In this document: positions 21,429 through 28,713 of the stretch, piece by piece
Position numbering within the stretch: the first letter of the stretch is position 1
How the letters are laid out: every line of letters begins with the position of its first letter
DNA from: Pseudomonadota bacterium
GTDB taxonomy: Bacteria; Pseudomonadota; Alphaproteobacteria; Sphingomonadales; Sphingomonadaceae
Direction: 5' to 3'
DNA length: 39,924 nucleotides
Assembly: GCA_963205265.1 (NCBI GenBank)
Contig: CAUJJI010000024.1
Location: forward strand, 1-39,924
Notes under the pieces: model-generated
What the model saw: the letters and a program-made list of their open reading frames with translations, nothing else
Told to the model about the DNA's origin: nothing
Databases searched by the model: none
Translations under genes and position numbers: made by a program

Positions 21429-23057
21429 CTAAGCCCCTGGCTCTCCGCTCAGACGGGATGCGACCATCGCGGCGGTTTCAGCCAGCTTGACCTTGCCCGT
21501 AGCCGTCCGGGGGATGTCACTAGGCTGGATGAACACGATGCGGCGGGGAATCTTGAAGGTCGACAATGCGCCGCGCAACGCATCACGCAGGCTGGCTTCC
21601 GTCAGTGTCGCACCTGCTGTGGCCACCACCGCTGCGACGATCCGCTTGCCCATCTCGGGATCGGGCAACCAGGTCACTATTGCCGTCTCGACACCGGGCA
21701 GGGCGGTGAGCGCGGCCTCCACCTCGAGGCGCGACACGTTGGCGCCCCGGGTCTTGATCATGTCGTCCAGCCGGCCGGCGGGATAGAGCCAGCCCTCCGC
21801 GTCGATCCGCACCAGGTCGCGGGTCGGATAGAATCCATCTGCCGTGAACACGCTGGCGCGCTTGGACTTGTAGAGTCCGGCCAGCATCGCCGGGCCGCGG
21901 ATTTGCAGTTCGCCAATCTCGCCGGTGGTCAGTTCCCTGCCAGTCTCCGGATCGACCACGCGGCGCTCGTACCCGTTGATCGCCATGCCGAACGCTTCCT
22001 CCTTGCCGACCGGCAATGCGACCCCAAGAGGATGGGCGCTGTGCGCCGAATAACTCTCGGTCATGCCATACATCGGGATCTTGTCCGGGAGCAGATTGCC
22101 GTGGGCATCGCGGAAGCCCGCAAGGTCGGGAATGTGTGAGACATCGATGCCACGCTCGCGGGCGGCGCGGATCAGCTGCGGCTGCTTGTCGCCCCAGGCG
22201 TTCACCCGCGTGACTCCCAGTTTCTCGACGGCCGTAAGCGCGTCGTCGATCGTAGGCGATTCCGGATAAACCAAGACCGCGCCGATGCTGAGCACCTGGG
22301 TCACCATCGACATTCCGGCGAGCCAGAACGACGGCAACAGGCACATCATCCTGTCTTCCGGCGTCAGCGCGAACATGCGGGCCAGTTCCGACGAGTGGCG
22401 GGCCATCGACCAGTGACGATGAATCACGGCCTTCGGCTGCGCCGTGCTGCCCGAGGTGAAGACGACCACCGCCGGGTCGGCGGGGGAGACTTCGCGCTGA
22501 ACCGCCTCGAGGATGCCGACATCGCGCTTGTCGGGATCTCGCCGCTGGGCGTCCACTTCGTCCAGCGGGCTGGCCCAGGCGAAACCGTCGGCTTCATCCA
22601 GCCAGATCTGGCGCAGATAGGGCGCGTCGGGAAGGCGCAGTGCACCCGCCTGCTGGCTTTTCAGCCCGGGCAGCGCAGCTTCCAAAGTTGCCGCATAGTC
22701 ATGGCTGAGCAGGCGTCGCCGGGCGATCAGGAATTGGCAATCGCTGGTCGTCAGGATGTGGGCAAGTTCGGGCGGGGCGCAAAGGGTGCTGACCCCGGTC
22801 ACCAGGGCGCCGATGCGCAGCGCCCCCAGGAAGCCGACCAGCCAATCGACCCCGTCCGGAGCCAGCAGCGCGATGCGCGTGCCCTTGCCGGCTCCGGCGG
22901 CCAGCAGCGCCCGTGCCCGACCGGCGGAACGGCGATCGAGTTCGGCATAGCTGACGGTCTCGGTCGCGGTGATGACGGCAGGATACGACCCCCGTGACTT
23001 GGCCATTTCAGCCAGCAGCGCAGGAATGGTGGATGGCGGCTGATCGACCTCGGCCAT
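21429..23057 (-). CDS. AMP-forming acyl-CoA synthetase/ligase, paralogue of 11449
   Basis: 542 residues, ANL superfamily. The phosphate loop is VFTSGSTAQPK, then GMTESYSAH, YPTRDLVRIDAEGW and PRTATGKVK with the catalytic Lys. Unlike its paralogue, the hinge-side motif reads TRD rather than TGD. The two proteins align from end to end (STIP start, APDGxxW, GAGKGxRIALLAPDG). It starts 6 bases after the SDR stop, so it is the last gene of the six-gene minus-strand operon led by the CMD gene at 26894. It should activate a carboxylate made in that operon, plausibly for the crotonase at 25357. Confidence 0.92.
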   Translation of the reverse strand: MAEVDQPPSTIPALLAEMAKSRGSYPAVITATETVSYAELDRRSAGRARALLAAGAGKGTRIALLAPDGVDWLVGFLGALRIGALVTGVSTLCAPPELAHILTTSDCQFLIARRRLLSHDYAATLEAALPGLKSQQAGALRLPDAPYLRQIWLDEADGFAWASPLDEVDAQRRDPDKRDVGILEAVQREVSPADPAVVVFTSGSTAQPKAVIHRHWSMARHSSELARMFALTPEDRMMCLLPSFWLAGMSMVTQVLSIGAVLVYPESPTIDDALTAVEKLGVTRVNAWGDKQPQLIRAARERGIDVSHIPDLAGFRDAHGNLLPDKIPMYGMTESYSAHSAHPLGVALPVGKEEAFGMAINGYERRVVDPETGRELTTGEIGELQIRGPAMLAGLYKSKRASVFTADGFYPTRDLVRIDAEGWLYPAGRLDDMIKTRGANVSRLEVEAALTALPGVETAIVTWLPDPEMGKRIVAAVVATAGATLTEASLRDALRGALSTFKIPRRIVFIQPSDIPRTATGKVKLAETAAMVASRLSGEPGA

Positions 23058-23063
23058 CGCCGG

Positions 23064-23927
23064 TCAGACCTGGTTCGCAGCGGCCAGTTCGGCGAAGTAG
23101 GCTGCGGCCTCGGCATAGCTCGCCTCGACCACTCTCGCATAGGTGTCGCGGAAGCTCTCGACCTGCTCTGGATGGTCGAAAACGAACGGGCGGTTGGTGC
23201 GAACCGCGTTCAGCACCAGCGGCGCGATATCGTCCGGAGTCAGAAAGGCGATCTGCTTTCCCTTGAACGAATCCGCGGGGATGTGGACCTCGGTCTCGCC
23301 GGGGCCGCCGAAGCGGGCGGGCCGATAGCGCGCATTGTTCTCCTTCATCCCGGTGGCCACTCCCCCGGGACAGTAGACGGTCGTGCCAACGTTGTGCGGC
23401 TTCATTTCGAGCGCCAGGTTCATCATCAGCCCGATAATGCCCATCTTCGCAGCCGAATAGGGCGCGTGAACCGGTATCCACCCGGGTTGCAGCCCGGCGG
23501 TGGAGGCGGTGGCGCAGAGGTGGCCGCCGCCGGCCGCCATCATGCCCGGCAGGAACGCGCGAACTGTGTTCATCACTCCGTGAAGGTTCACTTGCAGGAT
23601 CCAGTCGACGTCATCGTCGGACATGTCCATCAGCGGATCGAACGAGGTTGCCCCGGCATTGGCGAAGACCAGCTGGATCGTCCCAAGGGCCGCTTGGGCC
23701 TCTTCCTTCATGGCGTTGATAGAGCCACGTTCGCATACGTCGCAGTGGATCGCGATCGCCTTGCCGCCCTCTGCTGTAATCTCGGCGGCGACATTGCCGG
23801 CATTCTCCAGGATGATGTCGGCCACTGCTACGGTGGCCCCTTGCCGTGCCAGCTCCTTGGCCAGGCCCATGCCGATGCCGCTGCCCGCGCCGGTCACCAC
23901 TGCTGCTCTGCCGTTGATGTCCGTCAT
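23064..23927 (-). CDS. Short-chain dehydrogenase/reductase
   Basis: 287-residue classical SDR: TGAGSGIGMG for NAD(P), FANAGA, catalytic Ser in CATASTAG and YSAAK. The ATG 23927 start follows AAGGAAACGAC and leaves the usual eight residues before the first strand; upstream in-frame Met codons belong to the SnoaL shadow. The Asp in VADI after the second strand suggests NAD preference, as Asp at that place usually does. The C-terminal part (QVESFRDTYARVVEASY) forms an extended lid. It sits between the SnoaL and ligase genes with gaps of 28 and 6 bases. It likely oxidises a hydroxyl of the shared intermediate. Confidence 0.9.
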   Translation of the reverse strand: MTDINGRAAVVTGAGSGIGMGLAKELARQGATVAVADIILENAGNVAAEITAEGGKAIAIHCDVCERGSINAMKEEAQAALGTIQLVFANAGATSFDPLMDMSDDDVDWILQVNLHGVMNTVRAFLPGMMAAGGGHLCATASTAGLQPGWIPVHAPYSAAKMGIIGLMMNLALEMKPHNVGTTVYCPGGVATGMKENNARYRPARFGGPGETEVHIPADSFKGKQIAFLTPDDIAPLVLNAVRTNRPFVFDHPEQVESFRDTYARVVEASYAEAAAYFAELAAANQV

Positions 23928-23955
23928 GTCGTTTCCTTGCCGAGATGCGTCGAAC

Positions 23956-24480
23956 TCAGCCGAAGTCGGCCGCGGTGTAGCTGTAGTCTGTGGGATAGCG
24001 CTCGCCGGGCCTGATCTCGGCATGGCCGGCCGGACCATTCTCCCAGTCGCCGGAATCGGTGTATTCTCTGAACCAGTCGACGATCACCTTGCGCCTGGCG
24101 ATCCGCCACTCGTCGTCACGCTTCTCAAAGCGGTCGACATATCGCCCGGCCTGCACGGAATCGACAAACCTGGTCCCGTCGTGGACCCGGTGGTGGCCGT
24201 GGTAGTATGACTCTACGTCGGCATGGTCGCCGTGCAGCCGGATCAGGATATTGCCGATGGTGTGCTGCGACGCCGCCATGCCGCGCAGCAGCGGCAGAAC
24301 CCAGGCGATCAGATCCTCGCGTTTGCCCACGAACAGGCAATGATCGTCTTCCGCGTCCTCCCAGTAGGCGCTGCGCAGCATGTCCTCGTCACACCGGTCC
24401 ACGCCACGGGAATAGCGGTAAATGCAATCGCGGATGGCTTCGCGATCGACCATCTCCTCGCGGATTTGCGCCACTTTCAT
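23956..24480 (-). CDS. SnoaL-like (NTF2-fold) protein
   Basis: 174 residues from ATG 24480. An ATG six bases earlier is too close to the GGGAAGGGAG site. The signature REAIRDCIYRYSRGVDRCD then EDAEDDHCLFVG matches the SnoaL_4 group. A His-rich strand follows (SQHTIGNILIRLHGDHADVESYYHGHH), and DDEWRIARRKVIVDWF forms the last strands. The conserved Tyr, Asp and His residues would suit an acid-base dehydratase or isomerase, but many family members are uncharacterised. It is a fold paralogue of 17881-18408. It lies between the TauD dioxygenase (26-base gap) and the SDR, inside a compact operon. Confidence 0.83.
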   Translation of the reverse strand: MKVAQIREEMVDREAIRDCIYRYSRGVDRCDEDMLRSAYWEDAEDDHCLFVGKREDLIAWVLPLLRGMAASQHTIGNILIRLHGDHADVESYYHGHHRVHDGTRFVDSVQAGRYVDRFEKRDDEWRIARRKVIVDWFREYTDSGDWENGPAGHAEIRPGERYPTDYSYTAADFG

Positions 24481-24506
24481 GCCCATCTCCCTTCCCGCCA
24501 TGCCAG

Positions 24507-25346
24507 CTACGCCCGCGCCAGTTCGCGCGCAGGATCGAATGGTTCGTCACCCACCACGACGGTACGGTCGAGCAACCGGCCCGCTCTGATGTCGTAGGGC
24601 CGGACGCGGTGCATGGTGCCAGTATTGTTCCAGATCACGATGTCGCCGACCTGCCATTTGTGAAGATAGCGGTATTCCGGCCTTTCGGACCAGCGCAGGA
24701 TGCGATCCAGCAGCGCCTTCCCTACCGCTGGGTCCATGCCGACCACCTCGATCGCCGTAGTCCCGGTGATCAGCGACCTGCGTCCAGAGCGATGACGCCA
24801 GACGAGGGGGTGAACGACCGAGGGCCGCGTGCGCCACAGCGCCTTCAGCTCTTCGGGCGCATCAGGATAGCCCAGCCGCGTCGCCGCGCCGATGTGGTGA
24901 ACCACCCTCAAGTTTTCGATCAGCCGCTTATCGTCATCCGGCAGGTCTTCGTAGGCGGCGTAAAGATTGGCGAACTCGGTCTCGCCCCCTACGGGCGCTA
25001 GCCGGCGGGCGATCAGCATGGTCGCAAATGGCGGGACGTCGATGTCGGTTCGATCGATGTGCCATGAGAAATTGCCGTAGTTGTAGTCAGCATGCAGCGG
25101 GTTTTCGCGCTTGTCGAAGCTGACCTTGTAGATTGTCCCCACGTCGGCATCCCCGAGCGAGCCGAAGGTGCCGGTGAAGGCCAGCTGCTGGGCGTCGGTC
25201 ATCTCGATGCCGCGGATGACGACCACGGAGCGGGTTTCAAGCAGTTCGCGCAGATCGTCGGCGACGCTACCGCTGAGCAGGGTATCGAGGTCGGTCTCAA
25301 CTTGCACACCAATGCGCGGCGCGACGTCTGTGGTCTTGAAGGTCAC
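24507..25346 (-). CDS. TauD/TfdA-family Fe(II)/2-oxoglutarate dioxygenase
   Basis: 279 residues from GTG 25346, which follows GAGGAGGCAAAG at ideal distance. An upstream ATG extension overlaps the crotonase stop and has no homology. The Fe site is WHIDRTD (HxD) with distal His in GTMHRVRPYD, and the 2-oxoglutarate-binding Arg is in LLDRTVVVGD. TMLIARRLAPVGGETEFAN is the typical TauD core. Members hydroxylate sulfonates, phenoxyacids, carnitine precursors and other small acids, releasing succinate and CO2. This is a different dioxygenase family from the two PhyH enzymes in the window. It lies 10 bases after the crotonase gene in a shared operon. Confidence 0.9.
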   Translation of the reverse strand: MTFKTTDVAPRIGVQVETDLDTLLSGSVADDLRELLETRSVVVIRGIEMTDAQQLAFTGTFGSLGDADVGTIYKVSFDKRENPLHADYNYGNFSWHIDRTDIDVPPFATMLIARRLAPVGGETEFANLYAAYEDLPDDDKRLIENLRVVHHIGAATRLGYPDAPEELKALWRTRPSVVHPLVWRHRSGRRSLITGTTAIEVVGMDPAVGKALLDRILRWSERPEYRYLHKWQVGDIVIWNNTGTMHRVRPYDIRAGRLLDRTVVVGDEPFDPARELARA

Positions 25347-25356
25347 CTTTGCCTCC

Positions 25357-26319
25357 TCACTTCGCCTGTTTCCTGCCTGCATAGCTGAGGCGCCAATCCG
25401 GCGGGAAGCGGTCGTCATTGTCCTTGACGGCGTTGGTCAGCCCCTTCTCGAACATTTCCTCGCCGACCTCGATGCCGCCTTCATCCATTACCGCCGGCAG
25501 CATCGATTCCAGCCAGCCGGACAGCACCGAGCCCATATATTCACCCTGCTGCTGCTTCAGCACCTCGAAGAAGGTCTTTTGCATGACGATGGTGTCGGTC
25601 GGGCGATTGCGGGCGCAGGCGAGCGCGTATTTCATGGTCTCGGCCTCGAGCTGCGCGCGCGGCACGACGCGGTTGACGAACTGGCAGTCCTTCATCTCCT
25701 GCGCCGTGAACGGCCGGCCTGTAAAAACCATTTCCTGGAAGTTGCGCAGCCCCATGGTCAGCGCCCATTGCCACATCCGTGCCGCCCAGCCGGCATAGCG
25801 GAACGCAGCGTGGCCAAACAGCGCCTCCTCCGACGCGATGACAATGTCCGCGTCGCCGGCGAGGTAGAACTGCCACCCGTAGCAATAGCCCTTGGCTTCG
25901 ACGATGCTGATCTTCTTAAAGTCCTGCAGGTCGCGCATACCTTCGCCCGAACGCGCGTAGAGCTGGGTCACTGCGCCGAGATGCCGGTATGAGCCTTTTG
26001 GGGGGTATTTCACGCCTTCGTCGTCGCCGATCCGGAAGTCATGCAACCATGAAACGTCATTGTCGGAGAACAGGTCGGCCATTTCCGGCAGGTCATCGCC
26101 GGTGCCCAGGTGATCGCCCGCGCCACGGATGACCAGGACCTTGACCTCGTCATCGACGTTGGCGCGGTGGATAAGGTCGGAAAAACGATGTCTCGCACCG
26201 ATCGTGATCGCGTTGTGCTTGTCGGGACGATTGATCGTGATCGTGGCGATTTTCGTCGCGGCGTCCTTCTCGTAGAGAATGATCTGCTCGGGCGAAGGGC
26301 GTTGGGCACCGTTCGGCAT
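25357..26319 (-). CDS. Crotonase-superfamily protein lacking both canonical catalytic glutamates, paralogue of 13177
   Basis: 320 residues from ATG 26319. The oxyanion strand is LGTGDDLPEM (71-80). The expected GGGxE helix is GYCYGWQFY (144-152), so Tyr152 replaces the first catalytic Glu. FGHAAF (168-173) replaces FGxPE, so Ala172 is at the second Glu. A long C-terminal region (PTDTIVMQKTFFEVLKQQQG) and the ending FPPDWRLSY are shared with 13177. Both copies keep the His after FG and the Tyr, which could be catalytic. It is flanked by CMD (14-base gap) and TauD (10 bases). The conservation of the altered sites in two diverged copies argues for a real, different activity. Confidence 0.88.
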   Translation of the reverse strand: MPNGAQRPSPEQIILYEKDAATKIATITINRPDKHNAITIGARHRFSDLIHRANVDDEVKVLVIRGAGDHLGTGDDLPEMADLFSDNDVSWLHDFRIGDDEGVKYPPKGSYRHLGAVTQLYARSGEGMRDLQDFKKISIVEAKGYCYGWQFYLAGDADIVIASEEALFGHAAFRYAGWAARMWQWALTMGLRNFQEMVFTGRPFTAQEMKDCQFVNRVVPRAQLEAETMKYALACARNRPTDTIVMQKTFFEVLKQQQGEYMGSVLSGWLESMLPAVMDEGGIEVGEEMFEKGLTNAVKDNDDRFPPDWRLSYAGRKQAK

Positions 26320-26333
26320 GGTGGCGCCTCCCG

Positions 26334-26894
26334 TCAGGTGTAGGCGCGAAGCTTGTTGATGTCCTGGAACTCCCCGTCTGACGGTTCCAGCTCCATACCG
26401 AAGTTCTTGGTCAGCATTGCCATCGTCTGGTAACAGCCGGCGACGAACACGACGTCCATCAACTGCTCGATCGAGTATCGCTGGGCCAGCGCCGCCCAGG
26501 TGGCATCATCGATGAACTGGTCGCTCTTCAGCTGGTCGGTCGCCTTGATCAGGGTCTTGTCAAAGTCCGACAGCACCGAGCCGGTACCGGACTGGAAGGC
26601 TGCGATCTCTTCCTCGCTGATCCCGGCATTGCGCGAGATGGTGATGTGGTGAGTCCGCTCGTAAGTGTCGTCGCACAACACCAGCATGCGCAGGACGATG
26701 AGCTGGCGATCGCGCGGGGGCAGGCTGGTCTTGGCGATGACCGCTTCGATGTGCGGCAGGAACGTGCGGTACATCCTGGGGCTGTTGACGATCACCCGCG
26801 AGAATACGAGGTGTTTCCAGTCACCGACCAGATCGGCTTGTTCAGGTGTGAAGTTCTCCGGTTCCACCGGCGCGACGCGGACGTTCCCTGTCAT
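26334..26894 (-). CDS. Carboxymuconolactone-decarboxylase-family (AhpD-like) protein
   Basis: 186 residues from ATG 26894, giving the family start (TPEQADLVGDWKHL, FLPHIEAVIAKTSLPPRDRQ). The core ILRMLVLCDDTYERTHHITI corresponds to the conserved helix of the AhpD-like group, with Glu and His retained. The second half of the CxxC-x3-H motif is not present, so it should not work as an alkylhydroperoxidase. It is the first gene of the six-gene minus-strand operon and is divergent from 27124. It pairs with the similar protein at 27957 across the divergent promoter. The function is not known. Confidence 0.85.
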   Translation of the reverse strand: MTGNVRVAPVEPENFTPEQADLVGDWKHLVFSRVIVNSPRMYRTFLPHIEAVIAKTSLPPRDRQLIVLRMLVLCDDTYERTHHITISRNAGISEEEIAAFQSGTGSVLSDFDKTLIKATDQLKSDQFIDDATWAALAQRYSIEQLMDVVFVAGCYQTMAMLTKNFGMELEPSDGEFQDINKLRAYT

Positions 26895-26914
26895 GTGTTC
26901 TGCACCTTCCAGCA

Positions 26915-26938
26915 AGCTCCCGGAATGTCCGGGGAGCT
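26915..26938. promoter_or_regulatory. Inverted repeat in divergent promoter region, candidate operator
   Basis: A perfect CCCGGA-ATG-TCCGGG palindrome (26919-26933) is extended by AGCT on each side with one extra G on the right. It lies 21 bases upstream of the CMD start on the minus strand. That is close enough to overlap the promoter or leader, and it could also fold as an RNA hairpin in the leader. Confidence 0.4.
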
Positions 26939-27024
26939 GTGTTCCGACATATGGGTGGCAGCGGGGTAGGAGGAATGCACTAGCTCGCCCTGGCCAAGAA
27001 TGGATCGTGGGCGCAGGCGGTTCC

Positions 27025-27060
27025 AAACATGTTTTCGCCACCCGCGGGGATAGCATGCTA
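27025..27060. promoter_or_regulatory. Two 10-base perfect palindromes sharing a CATG core
   Basis: AAACATGTTT (27025-27034) and TAGCATGCTA (27051-27060) are each fully self-complementary. Their centres are 26 bases apart, roughly two and a half helix turns. Both lie in the 229-base gap between the divergent operons starting at 26894 and 27124. The arrangement could be paired half-operators, but short palindromes also arise by chance. Confidence 0.35.
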
Positions 27061-27123
27061 GCTCCAGCGCGTTGCTGGCCATAGCCGCGCTCGGACTCGG
27101 AGATGCAAGGGGAGGAGGTCGAA

Positions 27124-27960
27124 ATGGCTGATGGAAGGCCGCTGGTTCTGCACCAGATCACTGCGATGGACGTGCCGCCACCGGAATTTGCCCGCATGGC
27201 CGCGGAAGCGGGTTGCGATCAGATCAGCGTGTTCACGAACTGCCCCGACGCCATCCTGCCGGGACAGTCGGCCCGACTGGATTTCCCCACGATCAGCGCG
27301 CTTATGCTGCGCGAAATGCGGGCGGCGTTCGCCGACAACGGGGTCCGCGTCAACGGCGTCGAATACTTCCCGATCTTGGCCGATGTCGACGTAGCGGACT
27401 ATCGCGCCGGGCTTGCCCTGGGCGGCGAACTGGGCGGCGTGCGTGCGGTGACGCATATTCACGACACCGACGAAGCCAGGGCTGTGGATTCGATCGGCCG
27501 CCTATGTGAACTGGCCGCCGCGCAAGGCCTGAGCCTGGGTGTCGAATTCACCCCGATGACGCGCGGCTGCCCCTCGCTGGAAAAGGCGGCTTGGTTCGTC
27601 GATCAGGTCGGACGGGCGGACTTCGCGATCGGTCTGGACTGCTTGCATCTTGTGCGCAGCGGCGCGTCGGCGGACGATGCAGTCCAGCTGGGATCGCGGT
27701 ACTTCAGCAACGGCCAAATCTGCGATGGTCACGGCCAGCACGCGGCGGAATCATACATCTCGGAGGCCCACAATCGCGAGCTGCCGGGGAAGGGCAATTT
27801 CCCCTTGGCCGCGATCCTCAATGCACTGCCCGCCAACGCGCCGATCGAAATCGAGGTGCCGTCAGCCAACCTCAGGGCAGATGGCGTTTCGGCAATCCAG
27901 CACCTGCGCAACGCTGTCGCCTGCTCCAAGGCGGTGCTGGCCGGGATGGCCGCGGCATGA
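27124..27960 (+). CDS. Sugar-phosphate isomerase/epimerase-like TIM-barrel protein
   Basis: 278 residues of the xylose-isomerase-like TIM-barrel (AP_endonuc_2) family: EFARMAAEAGCDQISVF, GVRVNGVEYFP, LGVEFTPM, AIGLDCLHLVRSG and IEIEVPS correspond to successive barrel strands. Likely metal ligands are the Glu of VEFTP, the Asp and His of LDCLHL and the late Glu of IEIEV. ATG 27124 follows GGGGAGGAGG; ATG 27103 is less well placed. The stop overlaps the next gene by four bases (ATGA), so the two are translationally coupled. Beside catabolic enzymes it could be an isomerase or hydrolase of a ring-opened intermediate rather than a sugar enzyme. Confidence 0.83.
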   Translation: MADGRPLVLHQITAMDVPPPEFARMAAEAGCDQISVFTNCPDAILPGQSARLDFPTISALMLREMRAAFADNGVRVNGVEYFPILADVDVADYRAGLALGGELGGVRAVTHIHDTDEARAVDSIGRLCELAAAQGLSLGVEFTPMTRGCPSLEKAAWFVDQVGRADFAIGLDCLHLVRSGASADDAVQLGSRYFSNGQICDGHGQHAAESYISEAHNRELPGKGNFPLAAILNALPANAPIEIEVPSANLRADGVSAIQHLRNAVACSKAVLAGMAAA

Positions 27961-28541
27961 GCCATCCGAATGACAGCCTCAACGGCGCGCCCGTGCGTTC
28001 CGCTCCACGCATTCCTCCCCTGCCGGAAGACCGCTGGACGCCCGAGGTGCGCGAGATTTTCACGATCTTCGAGGGCGAGGAAGCGCGCGAGCGCGGATCG
28101 CAATTCAACATCATGAAGACGCTGGTCCACCATCCTTCGTTGGTGTCGCGCTTCCTCACCTATGAGCACCAGCTGCTGCGCCATCCGCTGATCCCGGAGC
28201 GGGTGCGCGAGATCATCGTGCTGCGGCAGGCATGGCTTTATCGCCAGGAATATGAATGGCGTCAGCACGTTACGATAGCCCGGTCGATCGGCATGTCGGA
28301 AGCGGAGATCGCTGCCGCCAGGCAAGGCCCGGACGCCCCGCTCTGGCAGCCCTTCGACCGACTGGTCCTGCGCGCCACCGATCAGATGTTTGCCGGACAA
28401 ACGATCGACGACACGACCTGGAATGGCCTGGCCGAAGTTTTCGATCACGCGCAGATGCTCGAGCTGCTGTTCACCATCGGCACTTTCGCGATGATGAGCT
28501 GGATCTTCAATTCGACCAAACTGCAGCTGGAGGAGGCCTAG
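27957..28541 (+). CDS. Carboxymuconolactone-decarboxylase-family (AhpD-like) protein
   Basis: 194 residues, beginning at ATG 27957 inside the previous stop. IPPLPEDRWTPEVREIF is the family N-terminus. The core REIIVLRQAWLYRQEYEWRQHVTIARSIG keeps the Glu and His of the CMD domain but has no cysteines there. It is related to 26334, which faces it across the divergent promoter, though the two are clearly diverged. Translational coupling to the TIM-barrel protein suggests the two act on the same intermediate or form a complex. The enzymatic role is unknown. Confidence 0.85.
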   Translation: MSHPNDSLNGAPVRSAPRIPPLPEDRWTPEVREIFTIFEGEEARERGSQFNIMKTLVHHPSLVSRFLTYEHQLLRHPLIPERVREIIVLRQAWLYRQEYEWRQHVTIARSIGMSEAEIAAARQGPDAPLWQPFDRLVLRATDQMFAGQTIDDTTWNGLAEVFDHAQMLELLFTIGTFAMMSWIFNSTKLQLEEA

Positions 28542-28713
28542 TTTGGATTTCGGCGGGGATGTGTCGACCCCTCTTTGGAACAGTTGGACCTGGCGCTCCA
28601 AACATTCGCAAGTTCTCACTACAGTGCGGGAGCGGACTGTGCGAACACGGCGTTCAACGGAATGCATAGCCGCCGGGAACGCGCCCGACGCGATACCGGC
28701 TTGGAAGAGGCAA

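Noticed and set aside
28543..28713. Extended N-terminus for the P450 at 28714
   Set aside because: The 57 extra residues resemble no P450 start, and ATG 28714 has GGAAGAGG upstream and a normal family N-terminus.
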